From positions 62,001 through 126,000 of the forward strand of contig JABVXV010000072.1 in the NCBI GenBank assembly GCA_013365325.1: 64,000 bases of DNA, in the 5' to 3' direction. A program made the position numbers and the translations under genes. This DNA is from Dipetalonema caudispina (lineage: Eukaryota; Nematoda; Chromadorea; Rhabditida; Onchocercidae). The notes beneath the pieces were generated by a model. It searched no databases, was not told the origin of the DNA, and saw only the letters and a program-made list of their open reading frames with translations. Shown piece after piece: positions 1 through 11,976 of this stretch (its first letter is position 1; each line of letters starts with the position of its first letter).

Positions 1-133
1 GAAACGTGGTGCTCATTTGGTGGACGTAAATTTACGTGTTTTTATCTTACCAAAAATTTATTATTTGAAGCATTACGTGAAGCAGATCTTTTAGTAGATG
101 ATGACCAATCGACTATTTATTACTGTGCACAGG
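1..133 (+). CDS. Partial exon of an unidentified gene at the window edge
   Basis: Frame 1 is open from the first base for about 44 codons. It contains a mixed, protein-like stretch that includes LLFEALREADLLVDDDQ and STIYYCAQ. A possible donor (gtatct) lies at 134, which would end the exon in phase 1. Otherwise the frame runs on to a stop near 168 through lower-quality sequence. A second forward frame is also open over the first 90 bases, so the frame choice is not certain. I do not recognise the protein, and the rest of the gene would lie upstream of the window. Confidence 0.35.
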
Positions 134-2438
134 GTATCTTCCTTATTTGTTGTAAGAAAAAAATTTGAACATCAAATTAGAAATTTTTTGGAATGTTTAT
201 TTATTTTTTTCTGTCTTTTCAAACTTTGTAACAATTTTTTACTCTTTACTATGAAAAAGAAAAGTGAAGAAAAAAAAAAAACGATCAATTAAAAGAAAAT
301 AAAATTGAATGATTAATTAAATTAATGTGTTATTGTTTTCGCTTTTATTTGTTTATTATCGCTTAGGCTTTTTCACATAGTGCATAAATAAACTGCCTAT
401 TATATTTCACATTATTAGCTTTCGAAATTATTTGTTCAATTTTTTTGTTTATTATAAAAGTATAATATCGAACGGATAAAAGTTAATAAATTACAACAAT
501 TCTTGTTGACATTTTTTAATTTAAAAAAGGAATAATCATTTTGAATTTTAAAAATAATTAATTAATTTATTTTGTTCTTCTAAAAAAAAAAAAAAAAAAG
601 GATGAAATATTTCATTGGAATTCCTATCTTTTTTTTTTTTTTTTGGTTATCAATTAAACTTTGAAATTAAAATTTTATGGCAACTTAACCTAATAATTTA
701 TTTATGTCAACTTTTTCTTTTTTTATTCAAAATCATTAATAAAATATAATAATTGTTTCGCATTGAAATATTTATGAAAAAAAAAAAAAAAAAAAGAAAA
801 AGTAATTTAATTACAGTTACGCTATAAACGATATGAAAAAATTTTTTTTTGCAGTACAATTAAAAGAATACGTGTTTTCCGTGTTATGTGATTTTTTTAT
901 AAATCAATTTTTTTCACAATAAAAATGGTTAATAAATATAAATAAGGGGAACAGAGGGATAAAGACAAGGAGAGAAAGAGAGAGAGAGAGAGAGAGAAAA
1001 TTGAAAGGAACATAGTTAACTTTCACTCGTCGATTCATTTTGTATTATGTTCGTATTGGCTATATTATTGAATTTAATTAATTGTAAAAATATTTGAGTG
1101 AAAAAAAAAAAAAATGAATGAGCCAAATATTTAATTATTAGAATTCGTTAAAAAAAAAGAAGAAAAAACCACCTTTTATAATTCCCAAAAAGTAAAATTG
1201 ATCATTTTTTACAATAAATTTAGCATTCAATAAATGAAATGTATTTGTAAAAGACGTTTGGTAATTGAAATAATAATTTATTACATGAATAAATACTTAA
1301 AAAAAGATTGCACATTTAATTCTTTACTTTTTATATTCATTTCTTATTAATCAAAGCTTCAACTTCATGCGTGTTTGTGCGTGTGTGTGTGTGTTCGTAT
1401 TTATATGCAAAATGAAAGATTAATTAATTCAAAATTAAAAAAGGTCACTTTTTTATTCTATTTTTCAATAAATAAATAATAGAAGTTTGACCTTTTTCTC
1501 CTGTTATTGTTTAATTACTAGTAAAAATGTATCATATAATGAAATTTCATAAATATTTCCCATATCGTATCCATTGATTAAGATTGAAAATTGTTTGTGT
1601 TAAATTTGTTGACAATAAATTCGTATAAAATTCATAAATTTAATTAATACCAATCACAATCATAAGTATTTTAATCTATTTGTTTCTTTCTCTTTCTTTT
1701 TTTTTCTTTAATTTGTTCCAATTCAATAATAATTCTTTTTTTTTCTTAATTTACAAGAGGAAAGTATTTTCCATAATGTTACGACGTGTACCTAACTTGA
1801 ATTTGACGTAAAACATTTAATGAATTCGTTGGAAAATTTTAATCAATGATGGAAAAAAATTAAGCGTTTGAAATGATAATTGTTTTTGTTTTGTGATAGC
1901 TTCGAATAAACCACAAAAAAAAAAAAAAAAAATTGTATCATTTATATATTGATGATAAATGGATGGTAAGCTAATGAGATATACAAAAAGGTTAATTGAT
2001 ATTAAGCTGATAAAGTACAGAAAAATTATTAGAAAAGTTACGTGTACCTTTCATTAGAAGCAATTACGTATTGGGTGGGATATACGTGATCATACAAGTA
2101 TTATTTCATACGTAATATACGTAAACATATTCAGAAAATAAATTAAAAAACTTCACGTGGAATTCCGTGTAAAATAAAAATTGCAGCATTTTACTATAGA
2201 AATAATGGAAAAAAATCTGAAAAAATGATAGAGAGAGAGAGAGAGAGAGAGAGGAAAGATAGAGAGAGAATGGAATAAAAGGAAGGAATTTGTAAACAAT
2301 AAAATGAACTATTCCAATAATCATACAAAATGTAAGAATAGTTTGTAATATTATTAAATGGAAACGGAATTAAAAAAAAAATTGAACTTACAAAAAAAAA
2401 AAAAAAAAGAATAAAAATTTGACATTTGTACTGTTCGA

Positions 2439-2540
2439 TCAGAAAATGTCTGTCTTATGCGACATTTTCGCTAATCGATTCAACGTATCGCCTTCATGTA
2501 ACATTTCAATTTTACCGATCCAAACTGTCACATATGTCAT
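2439..2540 (-). CDS. Candidate short coding fragment with a LysM-like motif
   Basis: A minus-strand frame runs from an ATG at 2540 to TGA at 2439 and encodes 33 residues. It includes the segment IEMLHEGDTLNRLA. The core EGDTLNRLA resembles the opening of a LysM domain (typical form: GDTL followed by IA or LA). The matching second half of a LysM domain is not found. The frame stops within 15 residues, and no convincing downstream exon was seen towards position 1. It could be a relic, one exon of a gene I could not assemble, or chance. The resemblance is an inference from a short motif. Confidence 0.18.
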   Translation of the reverse strand: MTYVTVWIGKIEMLHEGDTLNRLAKMSHKTDIF

Positions 2541-2589
2541 TCGTAAGTTAGTTAACTTTTTTAAAATTGAACAAAATTCACAATAAGCA

Positions 2590-2690
2590 CATATGTATAC
2601 ATACACATACACGCAGACACACATACACATACATACAGACATACACATACACAGACAGATAGACAGACAGACATACACTTGTACGTACAT
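2590..2690. repeat. Imperfect CA/TACA/CAGACA simple repeat
   Basis: About 100 bases built from ACATAC, ACACAC and CAGACA units. The repeat keeps frames open on both strands (a CMCM/VYVY-type peptide on minus, HIHTDI-type on plus), so those frames are repeat artefacts rather than genes. Confidence 0.85.
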
Positions 2691-3091
2691 ACATATGCGC
2701 ATGCAGTATACAAACGGAACACCGCAAGATGATGTTGACAATATTTGGTTGCTATGCCAACGGATGGATATTTTTGGCTTATTTTTCTTTTAATTTAATT
2801 AATTTTATTTCATTTTAATAATTGATCAAATTTTGATATAAATTGTTTGTTTATTTATTTCATTTATTTTATTATTTATTGTTAATTTTTACACCTTTTT
2901 GTATATTTATTTAATAATTTATTAACATATTTATATTCGTAAATTTGTATTATAATAATTATTTAATTCTATTCCATAAGCATTACATATTATTAAATTG
3001 GAAATGTTTAATTTGAATTACAAAATTTAGCGAATTAATATAAACAATCAACGTTTATTATTTAATTTTTCATAAATAATTAAGGATTATA

Positions 3092-6000
3092 ATGTATGGC
3101 ATGTATTATTTGGGTATTGTTTTGGAAGTATTCAATGATCGAATTAAAGTATTAAGAAGAACTAAAATTTATCAATTCAGTTGTGAAATACCAACAAATG
3201 TTGTGCCAGGCAGTTGGATCAATTTCTTCGTAAGTAATTTACAGTTTGAAATGAAATTAATTTTCATATTTAATTGATTAAACTTTGATTTTATTATGAA
3301 ATTGGATTATAAAAACCTTAAAATGTCAAATAAAAAAAAAAAGAATTCTACCAACTAAAGACTGCGAACTTTATTATTTTCTTTTATAATTTCATTTGCT
3401 TTTGATAATTTTCTTTCATCTGTTTAAGTTGCTGCTCATATTCGTGATTAAAATTTAAACTTAAATTAAAGATAGGCAAAAGTTACACCAGAATTGTGTG
3501 AGAAAATTTCGATTTATTTTACAGCTGATATTTGCAAATATTATACTGGAAAAGATGTTTTTCTCTTCGTATGTTTTAATTATTGAAATGATTTTGATTT
3601 CATTTTAGCTTAAATTTTAATATTTTATGCTCCAATTTCTTTTAAAAAAATCACGAAAAGGAAAGCTATGAAAAGTAATCGGAAACTTCCTTTAATATTT
3701 ACCATGAGAAATGTTTAACTTATTTATCTTTCACTACTAAAGAAAGAATGATTTAAAGTGCCAAACTATGTTTCATTTTATATTTTCAATTGGTTTTGTA
3801 ATATACTTTTGTTTCAGAATATTTTATATTTCTTATATTAATTATGTTGCTTAAAGAAGCCAATTTCTGAAGGGGAAAGTAAAGTATTGCAGCTTTTTTA
3901 CATATGACAAAACTGAATTTCATTAAGTTAAACATTTAAAAAAAATTTGTGCAAATCATATGTAGAACAAATATTTTAACTTATATATGAGGCAAAAAAA
4001 AGATGGCAATTGATTGAGAATGAACGAATATGCATTTTTTAATTTAGAAAGAAGGAAAAAGCTCTTATTTCTTTGTTGTATTTTCTTCTACTTTTTTATT
4101 TTTCAGTTTAGTGATGATTCAATGGTACCAAGTATTGAAGCTTGTTCACCAGTTCTTCCAACTAAAACTGTAAAGTTGTATAATAGTGATGGTTCAGTAA
4201 TTTACCGAATTTCAGTATGTTTCAACATTTGTTGTATATAATTGTTTGATATGTTTGAAAATTTTCATATGTTTCTTTTGTTCTTTCTGTTTGAAAAAAT
4301 CTTTCAAAATTGTTCAATATTTCATGACATTCACTTTTTCAGATCCAAACTGTTGCAGCTATTCCATGTCGATCAGATTTCGGTAGTAATTTCGAACAAT
4401 ATGTTTGGTCACCACATTTCGAGGTATCTTTTATCATGCTATGGTAATCTGTAGAAAATTGTATAACTTGAGATAATTTTATGGAATATTAATTAATTAA
4501 TTTTTCGTTTATTATTACGCAGCGCTTACCTACTGAATATTATACTTCTGATGAGCTTATAATTTGGGCGATTGAGGAAATGTTCATTTTGAGGTGATGC
4601 AATATTGCAAAAGAACAACTGCAGCTCTGTCATCGATGTATGCTGTTTGGGTAATCCTAATTAATACTGCTTCGATGTGGGCTTAAGTTCGAAACTTTTG
4701 CAGTGGATTCTAGATGACGATGGAATATTTAACGATGAAAATGTTATGCCAGATGTTGTTTACGTAACTTGGGTTGAATTATTAGATGAATCGTACACGT
4801 TGAACAGTAACGTGTTGTTGAAAATAACTGAAATTGTTCGGCCAGCTTATGATCAACTTCCCATTTATGATGCGGTTAGATTTATCTATAATTGATCGAT
4901 TATTTTATATCCTTTTTTAAAAAATTATAACCCCCTCTTCCTATTGCTTCATATTTTCATACCTGCCGTTTTGGTTTGAAGAGAACTGTCCATTTCTTCT
5001 AATATGCATTCATTTCTTACTCTTGGCACAATTCAATCTTATAATTTATCATATTAAAGAATAAATTTTTTTCATCCAACATGGAGTAAGCTATGATAGG
5101 AATACCTTGTCGACTTATAGCAGCATACTGAAGCATTTACCAATTCTTCAAGAACTGTTCTTAGATACTGTTGTTAATGTTATAGGAAATATTTCGAAGG
5201 ATTTATAAATGATTCATTGCAACATAACATTGATTTTTTCTTGTGTTTCAAACGATCACATCTTTTATTTTTGTATTTTAAACAGCACCCATAATTTTGC
5301 ATATTATTCTTAATCAAATCAATTCATCAGATGAATCACCTTGTAATAATTAGCTTTCCACTTTTTTTTTTTGTAAGAAGATATTTTTTTAGCCATGGAT
5401 TGGATCAGAAATGCCAGCCAACGCAGAATTGCTATCAATTCACTGTTTGGTATATTCCTCTACCATTCTTTTTGTTAACTTTGTACTCATTGATTATCAA
5501 TGCAATTAGTTCATCACATAAAATTGTTTCGTGTACTTTATTATAACAGGTATTGTCGAATTCAGTTTTCTTTTTTTTAGCAAAATAGGCCCAAGAACAA
5601 AATCAATCCGGCTGCTATATATTCGGGATTATTAATTTGGCGTGACATGGAATATCAACGGAGTAATTCCTTAAAATATTAGTGGTGTTTTTTCACTTTA
5701 TTCAAGTTAGAGAACTATATGTTGGTGTCTAAAATATTCGATGTTACTGAAATGCCACAGAAGGCTCAGAATATTGCAGATCTCTTGTGTAGCTTTAATT
5801 ATATTTTTTGAATGTTTCGAACATTCAGAATTTGGCAGAAATAATTAACTCAACAGGAGAAGTCCGAACTTTTAGTATCCCAGTAATAACAAATATTTTG
5901 AGATATTAATGATCGGATGCAATGTTAATAATCGTATTGGCATTTTTATTTTTTTTCTCATTCTCCCATTAATCTCATAAAGCGGGGAATTTATTTCTTT

Positions 6001-7533
6001 TTTGCATTTTCCTGTCTATTTAAGCTTGAAGGAATAAATTAACCAAAATTAAAAGTCTTGAAACTTATCATCTACTTCTCAGCTTCTACACCATTTATCC
6101 CTTTATTTATCTGAAGTCATTTTATTACTTATATTTTTGATTTTTTTTTTTTGTAGTTATTGCCAATTTCGTTGCAGAACAAGCTGTCTTATGGTCTGTA
6201 GCAACAGGAATTGTTTATTTTCGTCATCAACAGTCCCAAAATATCGCGATAGGTACTTGGCTTGATTTTGTCGTCCGGATCGGGTTAGTTTCTGTTTCAT
6301 TTGTCGTTTTTCCAATTTAGCCATCATTTAGTCTCTTTCCAAACATTTCTAATTTTTTGCTTCTGGGATAGTTGCTTAATAGTTTTAGCATGGGTTTGGG
6401 ATTTTGTACAGTGAGGTCGTCCATTATTTTTTGGTAAAGAATGCGTGAAGTATGAAATTTTAAATTTCACTTCACACTTTATTTCGTGACATTTGTGTGC
6501 ACAAGTCCATTCTTGTTTAACTGTAAAAGGATGATAGAGTGATGATAGTTTTAGCTTATAAGTAAACTAGAAATTCTAGAAATTTTTAATATAAGATGTG
6601 AAATTTTTCGCCGTAGTTTTAACTTTATAGGCGAGGTGGTGTTTTAGAAGCTCATAAATTGAAGTATTCAAAGAGTCAGATGGTACCGACAAGGGAGTTT
6701 GGAGGTAGAGCTCAGGTAACTATTATTTCTGCTTTATGAAGGTAAATCAGAGTATTAGCACGAGATTGGTTCAGATCGTTTAGATTATCTAATTATTAAT
6801 ATTTACATTTGTTTGAAGAAGTTGCAATTCATATCACTTCTTGAATAATGTATGTGGGAGCTTTTTCATTCTCATTAGCTCATGGCGGATGAAAAGTTTT
6901 CACTTTTATTAATCTGCAATCATATGATATCCTTGGGAACTGCAGATATGTCAAAAAGTGAAAATACCTGAGAGTTTGCCAGAAAAAGATTGGATTTGGG
7001 TGAGTGATGTTGTTGGGAAAGTTTGGGTAGATCTGGAGTTGTTTAAAAAGTCGGTGATGAATCGATGGAATGAATTAGCTGGAAGTATCACTCGTGTCTG
7101 GCTTTCTTGTGATCAGCTTTACTCTACAGTATGTTGGAAATTTCATTCGATTGTCGAGCCCAACGAAAATGTTAGTTCACATTGCAAACGTCATGTGTGA
7201 TAGTTTATGTTGCTACATACATTTCACGTTTATGCGTTTGTTTTTTTAATTTAACTTATTTGTATATGACGTGATTTGTTCCATGTCTTGCCTCTCGAGA
7301 TATGAGGTGATAGACTTCATTTCAAACATTGTAATGGATGCTATAGGAAAGTACGGGTAAGGTTTTCAGCTGTGTTAGAATTGAAAAGAAAGTTCTAGAT
7401 GAGATTATGCAATTAATCATTAAAATTTAAATTCCTCTGATGCTTTATTATTAAAATTTAAAATGCTTTTCAGGAGGAGACAGAAGAAGACGCTAAAAAC
7501 ATTGAACGTTTCGCTGATTTGGTTATATTGTAA
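3092..7533 (+). CDS. Twelve-exon nematode gene of unknown function, one apparent 1-nt frameshift
   Basis: Exons: 3092-3229, 3476-3568, 4107-4214, 4343-4423, 4523-4650, 4704-4874, 5393-5449, 5581-5662, 6157-6283, 6631-6715, 6946-7128, 7474-7533. The splice phases agree at every junction, and most sites fit GT...TTTCAG/TTTTAG. The product is about 437 residues, starting MYGMYYLGIVLEVFNDRIKV and ending EERF-like with FADLVIL before TAA. Exon 5 is 128 bases, one short of a whole number of codons. The frame reads well on both sides of an AAA run at 4578-4580, as if one A were missing. I recognise no domain, signal peptide or membrane segment. The product is Trp- and acidic-rich in the middle (WILDDDGIF). 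A possible extra exon around 7309-7358 (VIDFISNIVMDAIGKY) does not fit the phase and was left out. The start is the first ATG after a weak acceptor (taattaag). Confidence 0.82.
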
Positions 7534-9169
7534 TGCAGAAATTTTCTTTGTTAAATTGTTCATTACATGAATTTTATCAGTTTGAAATTTTTAAATAGTT
7601 TGATAATGTTGAAAAACTTTATAATCTTTCCAGAATTTGTACAGCCTTCAATGATATTGTTCTTCTTCTTTCGTTTTTTTTTTTTTTTGCTCTGTTTTAC
7701 TTACGTGCTTTTGCATTATTATTGTTCATTTCTTCCGGTTATTGAAATAAGATCTCATATCGATATCAAGTAATTTGATCTTTCTAGCAAAGTAATAATC
7801 AGTGTGGTACAGCTCAATGGTAACCGATCAAATAGTCGTTGATTATCGGAAACTATGATGGTTTTAGGCCTGGTACAGCAGTTAATGCCTAAAAATTTTT
7901 AAGAGAAAATTGTATGAGTTCTTTCTGAATGTTCCTATGTATGTGCTAAAGTTGTCACTTTAAAAATTCCGGCGCTAAGCAATAGATTGTGAATTGGAAA
8001 TTGGATGAATGATGAGTATGATAAATTTATGGCTATTTTCTATGGAAATGTTTAGGATCTGAAAAGCCTAGTAGTTTGGTCACATAATGTATTGATATAT
8101 AATGGATTCATTTAATGGGATTTCATGAATTTTTGAAGTACAATTAGAAATACTAATTCATGGTTAACGTAGCATTATCATGGGGGAAAATTCTATGAAA
8201 TCGAGTTTTTTTTTTTTTTTTCCTTTTTTAAAATATTATTTTAATTGAATATTTTCCTTTATACTGTATTTTTTCTGTAAATTTTCATTTCTTTTCTTGT
8301 TTGTTCATATTTGTATAAATTTATGATACTATGATCTGGATGTTTCATTTTGGTTTGATCCACAGAAGAAATCAAAAAAGAATGATTGAGGTAGTTGTTT
8401 ATCTTTTCATCTGAAATTACTTAACACTGGAAGAATTTGATGTTAACTTAGTCAGCTTGATTAGATGGAAACAGTTTTTCAGGAATCTTATGATTTACGG
8501 ATAATCAAACATGTGGTAGTGTTTGTTAAGCAATCAATACGAAATGTATGGAATTGAATGACCGAATGTATACTTTGTCTTTCATCAAATTGCAAATTTT
8601 GAGGGATATCGTAACAAGGGGAAAAGGAAAAGATGCGATCATTGCCTGACATATAGTTGTACTTGGGCTAATTTACGGATCAGTTTGTAATGATAAAATT
8701 TAAATATTCGTCAGAGAGTCTGGATAAAGTTAGTAAAATATAGCGCTGTAAAGTGTGACTTGGGTAACGAAGTATGTTCTGGATTACGGTACGGTGCTGA
8801 TTTTGGGTATCATTAAGGATGATTTCTGCGGTCGTTGTATGGTGGTTGTGAGCTTTTTTATATAGTTTGGTTTGGTTGCTTGTGTATGTAAGCATATATG
8901 CTGTAGATGATACGTACACTTATGTCATATACGTGATCGTGTGTGGAACATATGTCTATGTGCCAGTATGTGTATGTGTTCTTTTTGCCAAAATTTTCGT
9001 GAAATTAATGGGTTTCGATAAATGTTGCATTCGTCGTCCGAAAAACGCAAGTTTTGTCGTACGTGCTTCAGAAACGCGATTTCTTTTACACATCCCAGCG
9101 TGGAAATGGGAAATGTTTGATATATAACATAGGAATGTGATAATGAATACGATTGACCTATAATCTGTG
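7534..9169. other. Intergenic region upstream of the L10a gene
   Basis: Spacer between two plus-strand genes. The last ~450 bases are noticeably less AT-biased than the rest and hold overlapping open frames on both strands (8680-8919 minus, 8867-9127 plus). They are mutually antisense, lack splice or domain support and sit where the L10a promoter should be, so I treat them as non-coding. Confidence 0.6.
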
Positions 9170-9179
9170 AAATTTGCAG
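9170..9179 (+). promoter_or_regulatory. Probable 5' UTR splice acceptor (candidate SL trans-splice site) of the L10a gene
   Basis: The sequence aaatttgcag ends 32 bases before the L10a ATG at 9212, with only a short leader in between. Ribosomal protein mRNAs in nematodes are commonly spliced-leader trans-spliced. This acceptor, with no obvious upstream coding exon in phase, is the natural place for it. A conventional 5' UTR intron is the alternative. Confidence 0.45.
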
Positions 9180-9211
9180 GGTGTTATTCGTTAGGCGTAA
9201 AATACTATAAA

Positions 9212-10978
9212 ATGAGTAAAATTCCACGTGATACGCTAATCGAGTGTGTCAATGAGGTATTGAAAGCATCGAAGGAAAAGAAACGGAAATTTCGTGAGAC
9301 AGTCGAATTGCAAATAGCACTGAAGAATTATGATCCGCAGAAAGATAAACGTTTCAGTGGATCCGTAAGGTATTACCAACAACCATCATCAATACCAATT
9401 AATCTTTTCTTCATCATGCCTACTCTTCCCATTCACGCCTAACTACTGATAGGGATGAGCAGGAAGTCGTTTGTTATAACGGCGAAGACTTTTACCCAGA
9501 GTCTTAAAATTATGGGAAGGATTTCATGCACTATTCTTTTTTGTTGTTTGAAATCCGAACTGATTACGTTAACGAATAACGAATAACAGTAAGCATTACG
9601 TTTCTTTTTGTTATCAGCAGAACGATAAAAGAATTGGAAATTGGCATGAAAGAATGATTAGAATTATCTGGTTAAGAGAATAAAATCTCGTTTGATTTAT
9701 TTTATGGCTGGGACAGAATAAAGTAAAATGGAAACAGAATACCATTAGAGTGAAAAAGGGATAGAATAGAGTTGGATGATATAAAGGAAAGGCAAGTGTA
9801 GATAAAGCAATTCTTTTTTTAACACAATTCCCTGTAGTGTTTTATGCGAAATATGTTTTAAGAAGAATAGTTATTGTCAATAGTAAAATTGTTTCGTTTA
9901 ATTTCGATGGGTTCACTTAACTTGATTGTTATTCGAGCCGTTTTTACAGCTTTTCCATTTCTTTGTCCATGTCCTCTTGGTTTGTAATACTTTTAACTGG
10001 CTAATTTTTAGATTATGTCCAGGTTCAAAATGATTTTAGGATAGAAGAGTCCAAGTTGTGATTTTTTTTAAGTATTTTTTATTTTTAAAATTTAAATTAA
10101 CAGAAATTTGAATAATAATTTTTCTTCCAATTCCCATTTAAAATGTTTATAACTTCTAAGTTATCTATGCATAATTTCGGTTTCTGATAATATTTATAAT
10201 TTAGGCTGAAAAATATCCCAAGACCAAATATGAAAGTGTGTGTGCTCGGTGATCAGCAACATTGCGACGAAGCTAACGCAAACAGTATACCGTGCATGAA
10301 TGCGGATGAATTGAAGAAACTGAATAAAAACAAAAAACTTATCAAGAAGCTAGCGAAGGTTTTCTGCACTTTTATTTTCATCATCTTCGTTTATTTGATT
10401 GATGTCAGATATATCCTGCTGTCAGATAGACATGCATAATACTGTACACTACTTTCCTTTAAAAAAAGCTGTGTCATTTATCGCTGATTACCAATGTAAT
10501 GCTGGAAAAACGTTTCTACATTTTCCAGGGATATGATGCGTTCTTGGCTTCGGAAGCTTTGATTAAGCAGATTCCACGTATACTTGGACCAGGTTTAAAC
10601 AAGGCCGGTAAATTCCCTAGTGTTGTTGCTCATTCTGAACCACTGATAACTAAAATTGAAGAGATTCGTTCAACAATCAAATTTCAAATGAAGAAGGTAA
10701 GTGCTTAAGCTATTGGTACTTATTGTCATAAAAACTTTCACATTTGGATTTCATGCATCGGTGATTGTTGTTTTTTGACGTTTATCAAAGAATGGTTTTA
10801 ATTGCAGGTGTTATGCTTATCAGTAGCAATTGGGCATGTCGGAATGACACCGGAAGAGCTCGTTTCTAATATCGCACTTTCCATTAATTTTCTTGTGTCG
10901 TTGTTGAAGAAGAATTGGCAAAATGTGAGGTCGCTACACATAAAGAGCACAATGGGGCCACCCCAACGACTCTATTGA
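9212..10978 (+). CDS. rpl-1: 60S ribosomal protein L10a (uL1 family)
   Basis: Four exons: 9212-9369, 10205-10358, 10529-10696, 10808-10978. They give 216 residues, the usual L10a length. Exon 1 ends inside the Arg codon of FSGSVR at a gtatta donor, restoring AGG with exon 2. The remaining introns are phase 0. Hallmarks: MSKIPRDTL start, [112 protein letters not shown] and the C-terminal [13 protein letters not shown]10a/uL1 binds 28S rRNA at the L1 stalk of the large subunit, where it helps move deacylated tRNA out of the E site. No residue of the core looks damaged. The gene symbol follows C. elegans usage. Confidence 0.98.
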
Positions 10979-11332
10979 TTGTTATTGTGTTGTTGCATTA
11001 TCTGAAATGATAAACAATTTGTAATCCATTTGTTTGAACGCATGAAATTCTCGAGTTACACTATTGGTTAGTAGAAGTTAATGACACTTTCTAATCTCAA
11101 AAATGTCTGCTTAAGAAGCTCTACCATTAAGTGTGCAATTCCAGAAATGGTGGTCTATGTTGGGTTATGAATAGAATGTTAGATGTTCTTATTAGTTATT
11201 TCCGCATCCGCAAATCAGATTGTAGTATAGGCCGGAGTTTTCCCGGTAGCCGCTTGACGAACAATATTTCGATATGTTTAACTTTCTTTATTGGGATTTG
11301 AGGTTTGATATAACATTTCATCATGTCGTAAT

Positions 11333-11482
11333 ATGAAGAAGAGAGGGTTTTTGTCTTTGTTTGACATCTTTGATAAAATCACTACATCATTGAAGAAGTT
11401 GGAAGAGAATAGTGATATTTCTGGGAAGTTTGGATCTGAAGATATCATTTGGTTCCGAATGTTAAATCTGATATTTACATGA
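11333..11482 (+). CDS. Candidate 49-residue ORF or exon downstream of L10a
   Basis: ATG at 11333 to TGA at 11480-11482. The encoded peptide has a balanced composition: FLSLFDIFDKITTSLKKLEE, then SGKFGSEDIIWFRM. It sits in a patch of lower AT content 350 bases after the L10a stop. Possible donors occur near the end (gttccg, gttaaa), so it may be a first exon rather than a complete small gene. No family is recognised and no partner exon was identified. Chance open frames of this length are not rare in this sequence. Confidence 0.25.
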   Translation: MKKRGFLSLFDIFDKITTSLKKLEENSDISGKFGSEDIIWFRMLNLIFT

Positions 11483-11976
11483 ACTTTTAGTGTGCTATTT
11501 TATTGATAAGATAAATGAATTTTGGTTATCAATCAACAGGTATTTCTTATGGTATCTTTATATATGTAAATTCCTTTGTTTATCCATTTATTTATTTATT
11601 CATTTCCATTTATTCAATTATTTGTAATAGTTTATAGGTTAGTTGCGTAATTGTTTATTTATTTTTGTCCAATTAATTTATTTATTGATTTGTTTATCGT
11701 GATATTCATATATTTACACTGAGTACATATTGTCTTTTCATTTGATGGGTCGTTAATCACTAAAATATTTCCTTAATTTCGATTATCACAATTTCTTTTA
11801 TTATTAATAACAATATATTTATGTACAATTATTACAATTTAAAATCCTAAATGCAACAACACAATTATCTTTTATATCAACTTTAACAAAATTTTCCAGT
11901 GGGAAAAGATGGGATTTTCTTTGTGGGATTTTTCTTTGATGGAATTCATACCAATCTTTTCCTATTATCGAATATT

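Larger units (their letters stand above)
134..3091. other. AT-rich stretch with homopolymers and simple repeats
   Basis: Mostly long A and T runs and AT-rich sequence with stops in all frames. It contains (GA)n runs near 971-998 and 2229-2253, a short TG run near 1378-1394, and a CA/TACA/CAGA-rich stretch at about 2590-2690. The only possible coding trace is the minus-strand fragment at 2439-2540, listed separately. Confidence 0.7.

Noticed and set aside
8386..8410. ttgaggtagttgtttatc, matching the let-7 family seed (GAGGTAG)
   Set aside because: The bases after the seed do not follow let-7, and no complementary arm (such as aacaactacctc) lies within 100 bases, so no precursor hairpin forms.
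8680..9227. Overlapping open frames on both strands upstream of L10a
   Set aside because: They are largely antisense to one another in a less AT-rich promoter region, with no splice or domain support.
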